Below, in pieces: positions 10,140 to 21,226 of a stretch of DNA of 64,000 bases. Below the pieces are notes generated by a model. That model had not been told where the DNA came from. It ran no database searches and saw only the letters and a program-made list of their open reading frames with translations. Every line of letters begins with the position of its first letter. The first letter of the stretch is position 1. Source of the stretch: Euglena gracilis (taxonomy: Eukaryota; Euglenida; Euglenophyceae; Euglenales); the NCBI GenBank assembly GCA_039621445.1, contig CP154954.1, forward strand, positions 38,711,816 to 38,775,815, read 5' to 3'. The position numbers and the translations under genes are program-made.

Positions 10140-11100
10140 TTTTTTTTTGCCGAATCCACCGCCCCCATCTAGGTAATGGGCTGAAAAAGCTGGCATTTTT
10201 CCACTGCCCAAGTTCACAGCCTCCTCACTGGACAATCCCAGCTTTTTGTACATCAAAAACTGCCTCCTGCCCCCCTGGTGCTGTGGGCTTTCCATTGGGA
10301 AATGGGAATGCCAAAAAGTGGAAGTCCAGCAAACGGCCTTTGTCAAAGAGTTGATTCTGTTGGAGGACAAGGGTTTTTTGCCATCCAAACTCCACAACAT
10401 GGGGCACCCTGGGGGATGAAGATGTTCTCTTCACATACTCTCTCATCAAATGATATGAGACTCAAAGATGGAATGGAATCAATCTTCAACACTTGCTCCC
10501 ACTTTGGTGAAGGCCATCCCTTTCTCCTGACCAAAATGAAAATTTTTCCCCCACCACTGAAATGGTCCTCTGGGTTCTGGCCAGGTCCACCCCCCTGTGA
10601 AGAGCCAAAAGTCTGAAAGAAATGATTCTCCATCTCAATTCCACGATGGACATGTCAGAAATTTTTGTATGGCTCTGCAACTGCAAAATGGGTAGGGGGT
10701 CCCAAAAAACAGCGCACCTCTGCTCTGAACGATTTCATGCCTTTTTGACCTTTTTCAGTAAAGGAGGTAATCTGAGGGACTCCCAACCAGGTAATATTGC
10801 AGTGAGGCATACGCACATCGAGCATCGCTTTGTGACAGTTTGTGAAGGTCCAGCAGGGCACTGGCCAGCTCCATCTTGGAGACTTGCAAGGGCTCCAGTC
10901 CTTTCTGTTGCAAAATTACAAACAGTTTTCTGAATGCACTGTCATAACGTTTCAGTGGTCCCAAACTCCTCAGGACATTTTCAATGTCTTGATGTGACAT
11001 TTTTTGCTGTTCCAAAAGGAACCTGATACCACTGTGCAAGCCAGGGGCCATTTTGGCTTTGGCATTGATTGCCCCCAACAGTTGCTGAACATGCCTTCCC
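10140..11100 (-). pseudogene. Tyrosine recombinase remnant of DIRS-like copy 2
   Basis: The frame ending at 10755 gives a recombinase N-terminal core-binding-like stretch (DIENVLRSLGPLKRYDSAFR, then LASALLDLHKLSQSDARCAY). At about 10570-10611 another frame gives RLLALHRGVDLARTQ, which resembles the first catalytic Arg box of DIRS recombinases. At about 10170-10235 a third frame gives SEEAVNLGSGKMPAFSAHYL, with a candidate nucleophile Tyr at 10173-10175. I could not place the His-x-x-Arg box with confidence. The role would be integration of the circular DNA product. At least three frame breaks make it non-functional as read. Confidence 0.6.
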
Positions 11101-13301
11101 TGGGGGGTAAGACCAACATTCCTGTCCCTGGTTTGGACATTTTGATTAATAGGGGCCACCATGGACTCGAAACCCACATGGGTGTCACCAAAAGACATTT
11201 CACCTGCTTGTTCAGCCTCAGTCTGATGAGCCATGGAAAAATTACCTTCCATGGGGGGTTGGCATAAACCTCTTTGGCTGAGCTCAGGTCGCATTTCAAT
11301 GCATCCACCAGAAAAGCCTGGTGGTGTGGCCATCTGGCCACAAATTTTTTGGAATTTTGCATTTCCTGGAGATGCAAACATGTCTGTGTCTGGAGCAATG
11401 TCCTTTCTGAAGAACCTCAAAATTTGGGTGAACAGGCTTGGGCACAGGGTATAATCCCCCCTGTCTTGATCCCACCTTGTGAGGGGGTCTGCCAACATTG
11501 CTGCTGAAGGAACCCACTGAACCTGCAACTGAACTTGGTTTTCCCAACACCAATGAAACAGGGGTTCCAAAATCTGATTGAGGTGTGTTTTTCTGCCTCC
11601 CCATTTGGTAAGGTAACTCAGTGCTACCTGATTGTCTACATTTAACAGCACTGTCTCCCCTGGCTGGGCAAATGCTTTTACTGTCTGAACAGCTGCCATC
11701 AGTTCTTTCACATTTATGTGTAAGCAATTTTTCTCCCTCCAAAATTCTTGGATGATTTGATTTTGGGATGAATCCACTCCCCCCCCCCCATGCCCATGTG
11801 GAGGAGTCTGAATGGAGCACCCTTTTTGCCTGTTGCAGGAAAGGCCTGCCCAGGCCTGGCTGCAAGTATGCCTTCAGCACTTTGATTTCCCCTTTCAGCC
11901 TTTCTGGAATGTCGATGCAAAAATCCCAGCCCCTTTCTTGGTGCATCTGGCTGAACTTTAAAAGCTCCTGGGTTACCAGCCTTAAAAATGGCAGAGCAGG
12001 GAGGTAACTTCTGACTTGCCCCAGAATGCTGGCTATTTTTTTCTGCAACTTATTTTTTTGGCCAGCACCACCTTGCCCAGTTCCTTTCTGATAGTTTTTA
12101 ATTTGTGTGGGGGCACCTCCAGCTGACCTTTTTCCAAGTCTATGATGAACCCCAAATGCTGCAGCCTTTGTGTGGGAGTAAACACAGACTTTTTCTGGCT
12201 GACCTTGAACCCAGCCTCCCCTAATGTGTCCAGCATTTGCAGTAAATGTTTTTTTCACCAAATTTTCTGTTGAACCAAACAGAATGATGTCGTCCAAATA
12301 GACGAACACCTGCATTCCCTTTGACCTCCACAGTTTTAACAGAACTTTCATTAGTGACATGAACAATTTTGGGAGGGTGCTTAGGCCAAAACAGGCCCCC
12401 CTGAAACTCCCACAGGTCTGATCCCACTTGAATTCTGACAAATTTTTTGAAATCGTTTTCCAGACCCAGATGAAAGTATGCATCTTTCAAATCTAGTTTG
12501 ACTGCCCAATCCCCCTTTTTTCAGAGTGGGGAAAATTGTGGACATGTTTTCCAAAGTGAACTTCTCTGGACAGCAAAATTGATTTAGATCTCGACAATCT
12601 GTGATAAGTCGATGCTTGACCCCCTCCCCTTCTGGTTTGGACAACACAAACCAGGGTACCAGATGGGCAGTGTCTTGGGCATTTTGTACTTTTTTGGTTG
12701 CCCCACTTTCTTGGTACTCCTGCAAGATTTTGGAGGCCAGGCTGATTTCCTGCACTGACTTTTGCTGCTGCCTTTTTGACAGACACAGGGGTAGGGGGTG
12801 GTCTGGCTGCACACCTTTTTGAATTAGTGCTACTACCCACTGATTTGCATTTTCCTGCCACCATGGCAGACATTTTCTTAGCCTCTGAAACAGAGGCACC
12901 TTTTCCCATGCCCTTTCTCTGAAATCCAGGCTTTGAATGATTCCTCTCTCCCATTCCATAGGGGGGGAGTTTGTGCTGGGCCAGGCCCCTGTCCCCATGA
13001 GCCCTTGCCAGACTGGGGATGGCTTCAGAGCAGGGGTCAGCAGGGGGATTACCTCCTCCATGGAGCTCAGCTGGGGGGTCTCTCCCCCACTCCATTGATG
13101 GTCTGGCTGTGATGGCTTCACCCCTTCTTGGGGACTTTGATGCTTCAGGCTTTGATGCTTCAGGCTTTGCCCTTGCCTTTCCTGTGGGCATGAGTAGGGA
13201 GTGGGAAGATTCAGTAGGGTATCCATACCCCTTCTGCCATCCTGGGTTCTTCCACAGGCTGCCATAGCCTTTTCCTCTCCCAGCCTTGCCTTGGCTGCCA
13301 T
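11100..13301 (-). pseudogene. RT - RNase H - methyltransferase-like polyprotein of copy 2, frame-broken
   Basis: RT begins within the 13301 frame and shows HLVPWFVLSK and LITDCRDLN, then DLKDAYFHLGL in a second frame, FRGACFGLSTLP and the catalytic YLDD at 12289-12300 in a third, then HLGFIIDLEKGQLEVP and ASILGQVRSYLPALPFL. RNase H shows HSDSSTWAWGG, HINVKELMAAVQTV, NVDNQVALSYLTKWGG and WVPSAAMLADPLTR. The next domain begins DTDMFASPGNAKF and contains NPPW at 11249-11260, which matches the N6-adenine methyltransferase-like domain known from DIRS/PAT elements. Every frame change I can place lies in a homopolymer: 12511-12521, 12396-12401, 12249-12255, 12053-12059, 11779-11789 and 11345-11350. 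Either the element decayed by slippage or the sequence has length errors in runs. Confidence 0.75.
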
Positions 13302-14313
13302 AGCCTTTGCCTTTGCCCCACTTGAACTTAAATCCTTTATTTCCTGTGGGGATGGGAAAATGAGACATAGAATGTCTTGAAAAGGCTGTTGCCAAGCCTG
13401 CTTGATTCAGAGCCCATTGGGCTTTGTCCACAGCCAAGTCTTCTTTGGAGAACAGCCCGTTGTTGGTGCTGGGGATTGCCCCTGGAATGCTGCACCTCTT
13501 CCTCTCCTTCAGCAGTGTCTGTTCCATCTCTGCTACAGCAAAAAACAATTGTTGTGCCAATATTTGATAATCTGTCTCCACACTGCCATACAGGCATGCC
13601 ACCATCCTTTCCAGGTGTAACATCTTTTGTTGCCATGACTTCAATTGTTTATCCCAGGCCCCTTTGCCGTCTGCGTTGTGATTGTTATCCTCTGCACGAC
13701 TTTTCATCCCGTTATACCTGGGCAGCTCCCCCAGGACCATCTTCCAGGGGAGTCTCACTCCCTTTTCGACGTGCCGAAGGCACGCTGCCAGCTCTGGCGC
13801 CAGGGGCGCCAGTTCTTCCTGCCAGGGGAGCCGTTCTTCCGCGTCGTCGTTGTCGTTGTCCTCCTCGTCTTCTCCGTCCTCCTCCATCGCGGACCGCTCC
13901 GCTCGTGGCGTCATCCCTTTGTCTTTCTTCGAACTCTTCTCCAGCCAACGATCCGCCAACTTGAACGCCACGTCCGCTGCTGTCTGCCCCAAGTCAATCA
14001 GTGGTACCTCCACCCAGCCAACGCCACCGAGTACAAGACGACGAAAGGGACTGGGCGCTGGAGAAGGGGGAAAGAGAGGACAGTTGCGCGGCCACGATGG
14101 AAGGGGACTGCCCAATAGCTTCCACACTTGTCCCCGTTGAAAAAAGAGCTCGCTCCACGAATCTCCGATTCGATCCTCCCACCTGGTCAACTTTCCCTGC
14201 GCGTCGTGCCATCCGCCTCCCAGCCAGTTCTGCCCGGCCGCGATGACGGCCGAGGATTCCGGGGACGCCAATAGCTTCGCCACCTTGTCCCCGTTGAAAA
14301 AAGCTCGCTCCAC
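12493..14313 (-). CDS. Gag-like ORF of DIRS-like copy 2
   Basis: The frame is 606 codons starting MERAFFNGDKVAKLL. An N-terminal internal duplication (ERAFFNGDKVAKLL against SELFFQRGQVWKLL) matches a ~40-bp DNA repeat at 14113-14156 and 14269-14313. An acidic stretch (EEDGEDEEDNDNDD) follows, then a helical region (LKSWQQKMLHLERMVACLYG to DKAQWALNQAG), then Gly/Tyr/Lys repeats (GKGYGSQGKAGRGKGYGS). From about 13300 the RT reading frame overlaps it in another register, so the last ~270 residues are probably not translated as gag. The likely role is a structural nucleocapsid-like protein, inferred from position and composition because DIRS gag is poorly conserved. Confidence 0.6.
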   Translation of the reverse strand: MERAFFNGDKVAKLLASPESSAVIAAGQNWLGGGWHDAQGKLTRWEDRIGDSWSELFFQRGQVWKLLGSPLPSWPRNCPLFPPSPAPSPFRRLVLGGVGWVEVPLIDLGQTAADVAFKLADRWLEKSSKKDKGMTPRAERSAMEEDGEDEEDNDNDDAEERLPWQEELAPLAPELAACLRHVEKGVRLPWKMVLGELPRYNGMKSRAEDNNHNADGKGAWDKQLKSWQQKMLHLERMVACLYGSVETDYQILAQQLFFAVAEMEQTLLKERKRCSIPGAIPSTNNGLFSKEDLAVDKAQWALNQAGLATAFSRHSMSHFPIPTGNKGFKFKWGKGKGYGSQGKAGRGKGYGSLWKNPGWQKGYGYPTESSHSLLMPTGKARAKPEASKPEASKSPRRGEAITARPSMEWGRDPPAELHGGGNPPADPCSEAIPSLARAHGDRGLAQHKLPPYGMGERNHSKPGFQRKGMGKGASVSEAKKMSAMVAGKCKSVGSSTNSKRCAARPPPTPVSVKKAAAKVSAGNQPGLQNLAGVPRKWGNQKSTKCPRHCPSGTLVCVVQTRRGGGQASTYHRLSRSKSILLSREVHFGKHVHNFPHSEKRGIGQSN

Positions 14314-14389
14314 AATTGTCGAAAAACTGATTCATCCTCTGATGTCAGAACTGCGTACGTTGCCATTTTGATGTTGTCAGGGCGTTAAT

Positions 14390-14606
14390 ATCCGCCAACT
14401 CCCGTCCAAAAAGCAGTAGAAGCACCCCGCAAAAAGAACACAAACAACAGAACAGCCAGCCGGCACAAAGCAGCCTCTCCCCCTGAAGGTGCGAATCCCG
14501 AATGGTCCAGTTTTCATTCCCCGCGCACGCACACCACACCAGAACAGAACAGCCGGCAAAGAAAGCAGGGCCTCACCATCTCGCAGTGCGGAGCCCGAGT
14601 GGTCCT
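14390..14606. repeat. Right terminal repeats of DIRS-like copy 2 (two tandem ends)
   Basis: Two related ends lie side by side: 14395-14506 (ending GCGAATCCCGAATGGTCC) and 14511-14606 (ending GCGGAGCCCGAGTGGTCC). The first pairs with the left end at 10075, the second with the end of copy 1 at 9561-9580. This may be a nested or composite terminus. Confidence 0.6.
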
Positions 14607-14653
14607 TTTTTTTTGAGTGGTGCCCCACCGCTTCAGAGACGCCAGCATGGGGT

Positions 14654-15052
14654 CAGGGATATTTTTAAGTTTGGCCCCCGGGGGGGGGAGGTGGGTCCGC
14701 CGGACCCCCTCCCCGCCGGAGGGGGGTGGGATATACTTTCGGCGCCCCAGGCGCTGAAAAAATTCTATTTTTAGCACTTTTCGCGATTTTTCGGCCATTT
14801 TTGGTGGGTCCCCCAGGACCCCCTCCCCCCCCCGGGGGCCCCAGGGTTCGATATAAGGACAGGTGGGGGGTCCACCCCCCCACCTGTCCAGGGGGGGTCC
14901 GGACCACCCCTGCTGGCCAGGAGGGGGGGGGGGGGTGGGGGGACACCCCCCCCACCTAAACCACGTACGCCCTCCTCATATCGAACCCTGGGGGGCCCAG
15001 GGGGGTGGGTGTGTGGGGGGAGGACCCCCCCCCGGTCTTAAAAAAACCCCTG
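14654..15052. mobile_element. hAT-like element with a second element nested inside
   Basis: The left end is CAGGGATATTTTTAAG and the right end CTTAAAAAAACCCCTG. A perfect 8-bp duplication CATGGGGT flanks it (14646-14653 and 15053-15060). The body carries the family core: a TCGCGA-type A/T stretch, a GCGCC-CCA-GGCGC hairpin (14741-14753) and GATATACTTTC. Removing the nested insert leaves about 242 bp. Confidence 0.85.
14842..14990. mobile_element. Nested hAT-like MITE, 149 bp
   Basis: Perfect 13-bp inverted repeats CAGGGTTCGATAT (14842-14854) and its complement (14978-14990) are flanked by the perfect 8-bp duplication GGGGGCCC (14834-14841 and 14991-14998). It lies wholly inside the element at 14654-15052, so it inserted later. 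Confidence 0.88.
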
Positions 15053-15060
15053 CATGGGGT

Positions 15061-16554
15061 GGGCCCGTTTAGGGGAAACATTTTTTTTCTGACCCTCATT
15101 TTCCCGAATTGGTGTTTTTCCAGAAAAAAAAACCGTCTTCGAATTTCGGGCTTCACCCTGATCCCAATTTAACTTCTTGCTTCATCTTTACGGAACCCAC
15201 TCAACCTGCACATCAGTGTGGAGTGGTGTGGGGGATTTTTCGCTCTCTGATAGCAAGGTTAAATTGAAATGGGGGGGAGGGGCTCTCGCCCTCCCCGGCG
15301 CATTCTTTTGCGCGATAAAATTCCTCCCAGTGCAACCCCCATGTTGTCTGCAATTAGTTCTGGGAAGATAATCTCCCACAAACGTGAACAGCCGATCTTG
15401 GCTGGATTTCAGGTGGGTGGGTGGTTGGTTGAGGGGTGCTGTGGGTTCAATAAAAGTGAGAGATGGATTCACAAAATGATGGACTCGGTTGATTGACTGG
15501 AGGAAGAATGCCAAATGATTTAGAGACTTCTGCACACAAACCCAAAAAAATTGTGGATCCTTTTGCTTCAAATGACAACAGCGAACAAAAAAAAATGAAT
15601 TTGAGTTTTGGTTTTCACAGGAACCTGGAACCTCCCCCGCCAAATTCAAACTGCAGGAAGGTGGGGGTCAGACCATCCACAAATTGCTCTTTGAAACAGA
15701 AAATAATGCGGGCGGAATTAATCAACTTGTTCTTCAAGGTTATGGGTGACACTTGCTTTATTCTCAGGTTATTGGTTAATTTTTAACGTTCTATGATACA
15801 AGAGCGCAACGCATCGCAACGTGTGCGGATGGCGATGCTGGGACAGGACTGCACGGGAAAGCACGGTGGGGGGGGGGGTGGTTGACCCCCCACGGTGGGG
15901 GGGTGGTTGACCCCCCACACCACAGCATTTCCACAGATTTTTTTAAAACAAACCCGCCTGGCGCAAAAGCCGCGGGGAAAATTCATTGGGGGGTCGAAAT
16001 TGGTGCTGCCGGGAATACAGCTGGTTGTTGGGGGGGAGGGGGTTGACCGTGGCTGCTTCGCCGATTCCCGTACTGCCTTGGGTGGGGGGGGGCAGGCCTC
16101 AGCAAACAAGCCAGTGAATGGCAGGCAATACAATGGCAAAGAACAGGGGTGTCCAGAAACACCCACCTCCTGCCGGGGAACACTTGGAACGACCTGAGAG
16201 AATGGGGGGGATGGACCGGTGAGGGGTCATTTGGCTGGTCACATGCATGCTGAACCTAACACCAAAGTTGTTGGGAAATCCCTGTTTCATCGTTGAAAAT
16301 AAACCAAAAAATGCTCAGTTAATGATTTTCTGGAAGATTTTTCATGTGGAAATAAAAGGAAAACAAAAAAAAAAAATGCCACCAAATTCTTTGGAAAAAT
16401 GAGAACCCATTTCAAAAAAAATCGAAAATTTTTTGACTTCGATTTTTGATCTCGTCAGGCCCCAGTCCGGCCTTTGGCCGGCTACTGGGCCTAAAGGCAA
16501 GACCTTGAAGCGCGGTCCTTAATGCGACAAAAAAAAGCAAAAATCCGGTCCCCT
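15061..16554. other. No gene recognised
   Basis: Moderate-GC unique-looking DNA. A ~26-bp direct repeat (GGTGGTTGACCCCCCAC) lies at about 15877-15920. The frames are short, with no recognisable motifs. Confidence 0.5.
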
Positions 16555-16825
16555 GTGGACTGCCCTAGCAACATGGGAGGTTGGAGAGGCTGCAGGTTGC
16601 CACACCTTGTCCAGGCAAAGCCGTCCGTCAGTTGCGGGTACTGCACCCCCCAGTTGGGGAACAATCAGAACATCTGGAAATTCTCAATACGGGGCTTGAA
16701 AGCAGTCCAACTGTGGCCACCCAGCGCCAGGCACCGCTCCTTGCTGGTGATAAAACGACACTCTGCCTCCTCCACCTTTCGCAAGCTGAGAATGGATGGA
16801 GGGGGGCACATGGGCACAAATGCGT
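16555..16825 (-). pseudogene. Protein-like conserved fragment, family unknown (copy a)
   Basis: The minus strand reads LSLRKVEEAECRF, then AFKPRIENFQMF, a stop, then LFPNWGVQYP and a KVWQ region in a shifted frame. The same residues recur in the diverged copy at 24430-25165 (AFKPHIGIFQMFWVFPNKEV), where no stop interrupts them. Conservation of a reading frame between diverged copies suggests former coding sequence. I do not recognise the protein. Confidence 0.4.
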
Positions 16826-16877
16826 CCACACACACGCACACACACACCCACCCACACCCACACCCACACCACCCACA

Positions 16878-16909
<32 letters not shown>

Positions 16910-16951
16910 TGCACACGCACACGCACACGCGCACCAACACCCACATACACA
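16826..16951. repeat. (CA)n/(CACG)n microsatellite
   Basis: ACACGCAC, ACCCACACC and ACGC units in a row. Simple repeat. Confidence 0.9.
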
Positions 16952-17780
16952 GGTTATGACCGTGCCACCCCCTGTTCATTTTCACCCCCAAAAAGAAAAC
17001 AGTCAGCTGCTTTTTTCTGGAAACCAATCGAGTCATGGCCAGTTCCCCCCCAGGACCCCAACCCCAAAGGTCCCCCCCCCCCCCAGCACCCACCGGGGGA
17101 CGGTGCCCACAGGACCCACTGACCGTGGAGTTCCGGGCGCCTTTTGTCCCCCGCCCCGGGGGGGGGGGGGGAGGGGCTACCGCCCCCCCCCCCCCGACCC
17201 CCCCCAGTCTTCAAAATAACCTCATCTTTTGGTGCAAAAATTTTGCCAAGAATTGCGGGACCCCCCCCCAGGACCCCACCAAGACAGGGTCCTGGGGGGG
17301 AAACTGGCCATAAATGAACCAATCACCCACTTCTGACCCTGGGGAGCCCCGACTCAACTGCAGCCAGGGTGGAATCATAGAAATATGGAATAAAAATATC
17401 AACGTATTTCGTCTTTGGCACTCTCATCTGTATCAACATCTTTTAAAGCGACATTTGTTTTGAAAGTATTCCATCAAGCATTCACGAGTAATTACGGTTT
17501 ATACTCCTTTAAATTCAGAAGCTTCACCAAGGGGAAATACCATAGGAATAAAATTAGCCAGCCACCAGGGATTTCCTTTTTAAAAATGGGGGGTCCCTCT
17601 GCCCATTTTGGATCCCCCCATTTCCTGGCATTAAAACAATCTGGCCCCGAAAACATTTTGGGATTTGGGGGTGCTGAGAGGCAGAGGTTGTGGCATCAAC
17701 GGGGAGTTTGGGGGATAGGGAACATGCCATTGCTTTGCCAGGAGGGATTGCCAGGAGGGACTCCAAAAGGCCACAGGCAA
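16952..17780. other. No gene; includes a satellite-derived scrap
   Basis: Poly-C/poly-G rich (17070-17215). At about 17617-17660 TTTCCTGGCATTAAAACAAT plus CTGGCCCCGAAAAC resembles the 200-bp satellite unit of 33.6-45.9 kb, so scraps of that unit are dispersed outside the array. Confidence 0.5.
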
Positions 17781-18061
17781 CAAGCTTGTGCTTTCCAACC
17801 CGGGGGGGGAGGAGGTGGGTGGGTGCTATAGGGTGCCTGCCACGAGCAGACACACCCCGGGGGGGTTCCGGGGGGGGACCCAGAAATTTTCATTGAAATT
17901 GTCTTTTCCGGGCACCCGGCGCCGGGGTCGGAGGGGGGTGCCTGCTGTGGGCAGGCACCCCCAAAACCCTACCCCCTGGGGGGGGGTCGGATCGGGTGCT
18001 ATAGGGTGCCTGCCCCTAGCACCCCCCCCCGTGGGTAGGCACCCGACTCAGCACAAGCCTG
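17781..18061. repeat. Inverted-repeat element with CAAGCTTGTGCT / AGCACAAGCCTG ends
   Basis: 281 bp; ends match the element at 22461-22725. The inside has GGTGCTATAGGGTGCCTGCC repeats and the palindrome CCCGGCGCCGGG (17915-17926). No clear target duplication is visible here. A third, partial copy ends near 18833. Confidence 0.6.
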
Positions 18062-18844
18062 GTCAGCACCCAACTAAAATACGGCCTGGTGGTGGGTTCA
18101 AAATTTGCAAAAGAAATTTCCTTGTGCTTGTGCACCTTGCCCACCAACGATTGTAGGAATCCAGTTTGGGGGGGGGGGGGGGGGGCGCAGCTTGGTTCCC
18201 CACCTGAAATAGGTGGAGAGGTAGGACCCCCCAACAGGATTGGGGGGGGGGGGTGTCGACCACCCCTCCTCCAACCACCCGCCGCGTTTCGGGGATTATC
18301 GTGAAGCCACGTGGGGGGCAAAAAAAAAACAACAACAACTGTTTCTTGGCAGACACAATCCCCGGTGCAGGGGGGGACGCAAATGTGTTTTATTTTGTTT
18401 TTTTTGTGTTTTTCGATTTTGTGAAAATTTGCGTTTTTTTGTGTTTTTTTCCTGTCGACTTTTAGATCCTTGCTGGGAATTCTTTGACTGAATGAAAAAC
18501 TCCTCGGTTTGCCCCCGATCATCCCCCGACGCCGAAAATTTTGTCAATTCTGCGTTTTTTTGGGGGGGGTCAACAGAATGCTTATCTTCGAGCAAAAAAT
18601 TGACAAATTTGGTATCACATTTTCTGTATTGGGGAAATGGGGGTCAAACGAGGAATTTTGGCAATCAAAAAACTTTTCCAGCAAAAATGCAAAATTGCTG
18701 GCGGAAAAAAGGCGCAAAAAGAGCAATTTTTGCCAAACCAAATGGCCAAAATGGCCCCCGGGGGGTAGTCAGATGAGTGCTGGAGGGTGCCTGCCCCTGG
18801 CACCCCCCCATGGGGTGGGCACCTGACTAAGCACAAGCCTGTAA
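18062..18844. other. No gene recognised
   Basis: Poly-G runs (18168-18185), A/T-run stretches and a partial copy of the CAGGCTTGTGCT-type element end (18765-18833). Confidence 0.5.
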
Positions 18845-20745
18845 CCCCCCCCCAAAAGTAAGGCCCTCCATTTCAGCAAAAATAATAAATGGCAAGGATG
18901 GAGAACGAAGGAATGCCAATTGATTGTTCAAACCCCCACCCACACACGCACACCTCATCTTCACCGTCGCGGCTGGGCGCATGCCGCTCCAGCCCACCCG
19001 CCTCCGCCACTCTGCCAGCGGCTGCGGCGGGGCTGCCTTCTGGCGACCCCGGTGTGGCCCATCCCAGAGTGCAAAGCATTGGTGCCTGTTTTTTCTGCGA
19101 ACGGCTTCGGACCTCATGCTGCCCCCACCAAAACGGACGGCCAAACATTTGGTTAGCCATCTGAAAAAAGACCCGCCCAGATTAAGCACACAGCCACCAC
19201 TGAGAGCTCTTTTCCCACTGGACTGGGTTCTGGTGGAACCAACTTTTTTGTTGTGGAAACAAATTGCCGCAAAAAAAAGATAAAATATGCGGCGACCGTC
19301 AATACAACCAGCATTGTCTGCCCTGGCCCAATGCCACCCACCACCAAACATCAGGAGACACATCAACATTGGTCAGTGTATCAAATCAAATGCATGGCAT
19401 GGCAAGGCACTTATCATCCAATGCCTGAACCTAAACCTCATGCAATGGCCTTGTTTCTGGCACGACCCAAGAAACAAACAGGGTGGCCAAGAAAACAGGC
19501 ACAAGGTGTGAGGAGAGCAGATAGAGCACTGGTAGAAACTCGAGCTGGCCGAAGCAAACCTTTGGCTGCCTTTGCAGCCAAAGCACAGTGAGCAGGGCCC
19601 AATGTGGCCAAGGTGGCCACTGCGAAGCGGAAAGAGGTCCAAAGCAGCCAAAGCTGAACCACGGCAAGTGCAAGACCAAAGCCCTCAAGACAGGTCCAAG
19701 GTGGCAAAACTGCTTCAAAGCTGCTGAAGCGCTGCAGAACGACGCAAGACCGCATCAAAGGAGGTGGCCGAAGGAAGAAGGGCAGAAAGAGCAGGAAAGC
19801 AGGCCAAGAACACGGCCAGAAGCAGTTGACCATTGGCCACCACTAACCACCTTTCACCCGTTGTCTGGCTTGGGGTTGTAAAATGCCTTGCCTGGGCATC
19901 ATGTGTCTGGTGGTGGGGCGGCATATGGGCAGGCTGCAACCCCGCCCACATGGGAAACAATCAAAAAAAAAACTTCTCAAAACTTGACAGAATTGAATGC
20001 ACCCCCCAATGACGTGTTTGCAGAAATTTTGCAAAAAAATTGACAACAGAATAAACCACACAGCTTCTCCATGAAAACTCCACCAAGCCTTTATTCAGGG
20101 GCACCTGCCCGGAGGGCATCGGCGGGATGGGACAAACTGAGGGATCAGTGTGCCCCCTCTTGCACCTGGGTGACAAATTAACCGCCTGACCCACCGTGGC
20201 CCTCACAGCCAAATCAATCCAACCTATAATGATGGGGATGCCAGGTGTGAAGCAACCAGAAGGCGCTGTTGCTCCTGCGCTCCTGCCTGCCTTCAGTGCC
20301 CCTTGGCAACGTACCCCACTGGGGAAAAACGCCAACCCTGGTGGACTGCATGTGTCGTGCGTTAGACGTTGAACCTTCATCGAGTGCGTGTGCGTGTGTG
20401 TGCGAGCGTTCTCCAGAAACGTGCACATCTGCATGTCTGTGGGTTGTATGGCCTGGGGTTGAGGTGGGGGTAAAGCATGCTTCCATTCCACCATCATATG
20501 CCCCCCACACATGTGTCCATCGCACGCGTTCAGTGCACCCTCCTGGGGGTGCGTACCAGCGTCCACGGTTGAGGGACACCCAGAAACGGTGAGCTGCGGG
20601 GGGGGGGGGGGGGGAGCAGGGGGCACTGAATTGGCAGATGGGGAACGGGTCCTCGGTGGGCGATGGCAGCTGCAGCAGCACCATGGCTCAAGGGTGGACT
20701 GGAGGGGGTGGCCGAGTGCCAGGCTGGCCTGAATGCACCGAGGGA
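18845..20745. repeat. Segmental duplication A, copy 1
   Basis: Homologous in the same orientation to 50235-53715. Matching blocks are 18845-18925, 18940-19145, 19176-19960, about 20060-20480 and 20455-20745. Inside, the minus strand of about 18955-19085 is exon-like: mostly G/C third positions, PLAEWRRRVGWSGMRPAATV, with an AG/GT-like junction (ATGAG|GTGTGC) at its 3' end. The TA at 19183-19184 is the empty site of the element inserted at 51095 in copy 2. Confidence 0.75.
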
Positions 20746-20819
20746 AAAAAAACAAAACAAAATTCTTTAAAAAAGTTCTCGCCGTGACGCAGGGGAGATG
20801 GGCATCCGCAAATCCCCAT

Positions 20820-21177
20820 CAGGCTTTTGCTTGAGGGATTGCAGTGCCCCCGGGGGGGGGGGGGCTGGACAGCAGCTAGTCCAAATTTGGCTAGTGGGTT
20901 TTCTAGCAGGGCTAGCTAGTGGAAATTTTTTTTCCAGTGACCGGCGCGAAGCGCCAAAAAATTTTTTGGGACACTCAAAAATGGCCAAAAATGCCCGTGT
21001 TTGGCTATTTTTGGGAATTTTTGGAACAAAATCAGCCAAAACCCTGTTAAAAACCTCATTTTTCCAGTCCGGGGGAGGGGGAGGGGGGAGGGGGGTTTAG
21101 CTGGTCCAATTTTTCCAGTGTCCAGCCGATTGGCTAGCCAGTACCCCCCCCCCCAGGGGTCCTTAAGCAAAAGCCTG
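20820..21177. mobile_element. hAT-like MITE, CAGGCTTTTGCTT family, 358 bp
   Basis: The left end is CAGGCTTTTGCTTGAGG and the right end CCTTAAGCAAAAGCCTG. The flanks are ATCCCCAT (20812-20819) and ATCCCGAT (21178-21185), an 8-bp duplication with one change. The GGCGC-GAA-GCGCC hairpin lies at 20943-20955. Sister copies start at 26019 and 31000. Confidence 0.82.
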
Positions 21178-21226
21178 ATCCCGATGCATGATTCCCACTC
21201 AACTAGGCCGGGACTCCCCACCCAGG

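Larger units (their letters stand above)
9731..14606 (-). mobile_element. DIRS-like retrotransposon, copy 2, near full length
   Basis: The order on the minus strand is terminal repeat, gag-like ORF, RT, RNase H, methyltransferase-like domain, tyrosine recombinase and terminal repeat. The inverted ends match: GACCATTCGGGCTTCGCACC at 10075-10094 reads inward from the left, and its complement lies at about 14485-14506. The methyltransferase-like NPPW motif points to the DIRS/PAT group; Ngaro elements lack that domain. DIRS elements integrate with a tyrosine recombinase and make no target duplication, and I see none. Confidence 0.8.
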
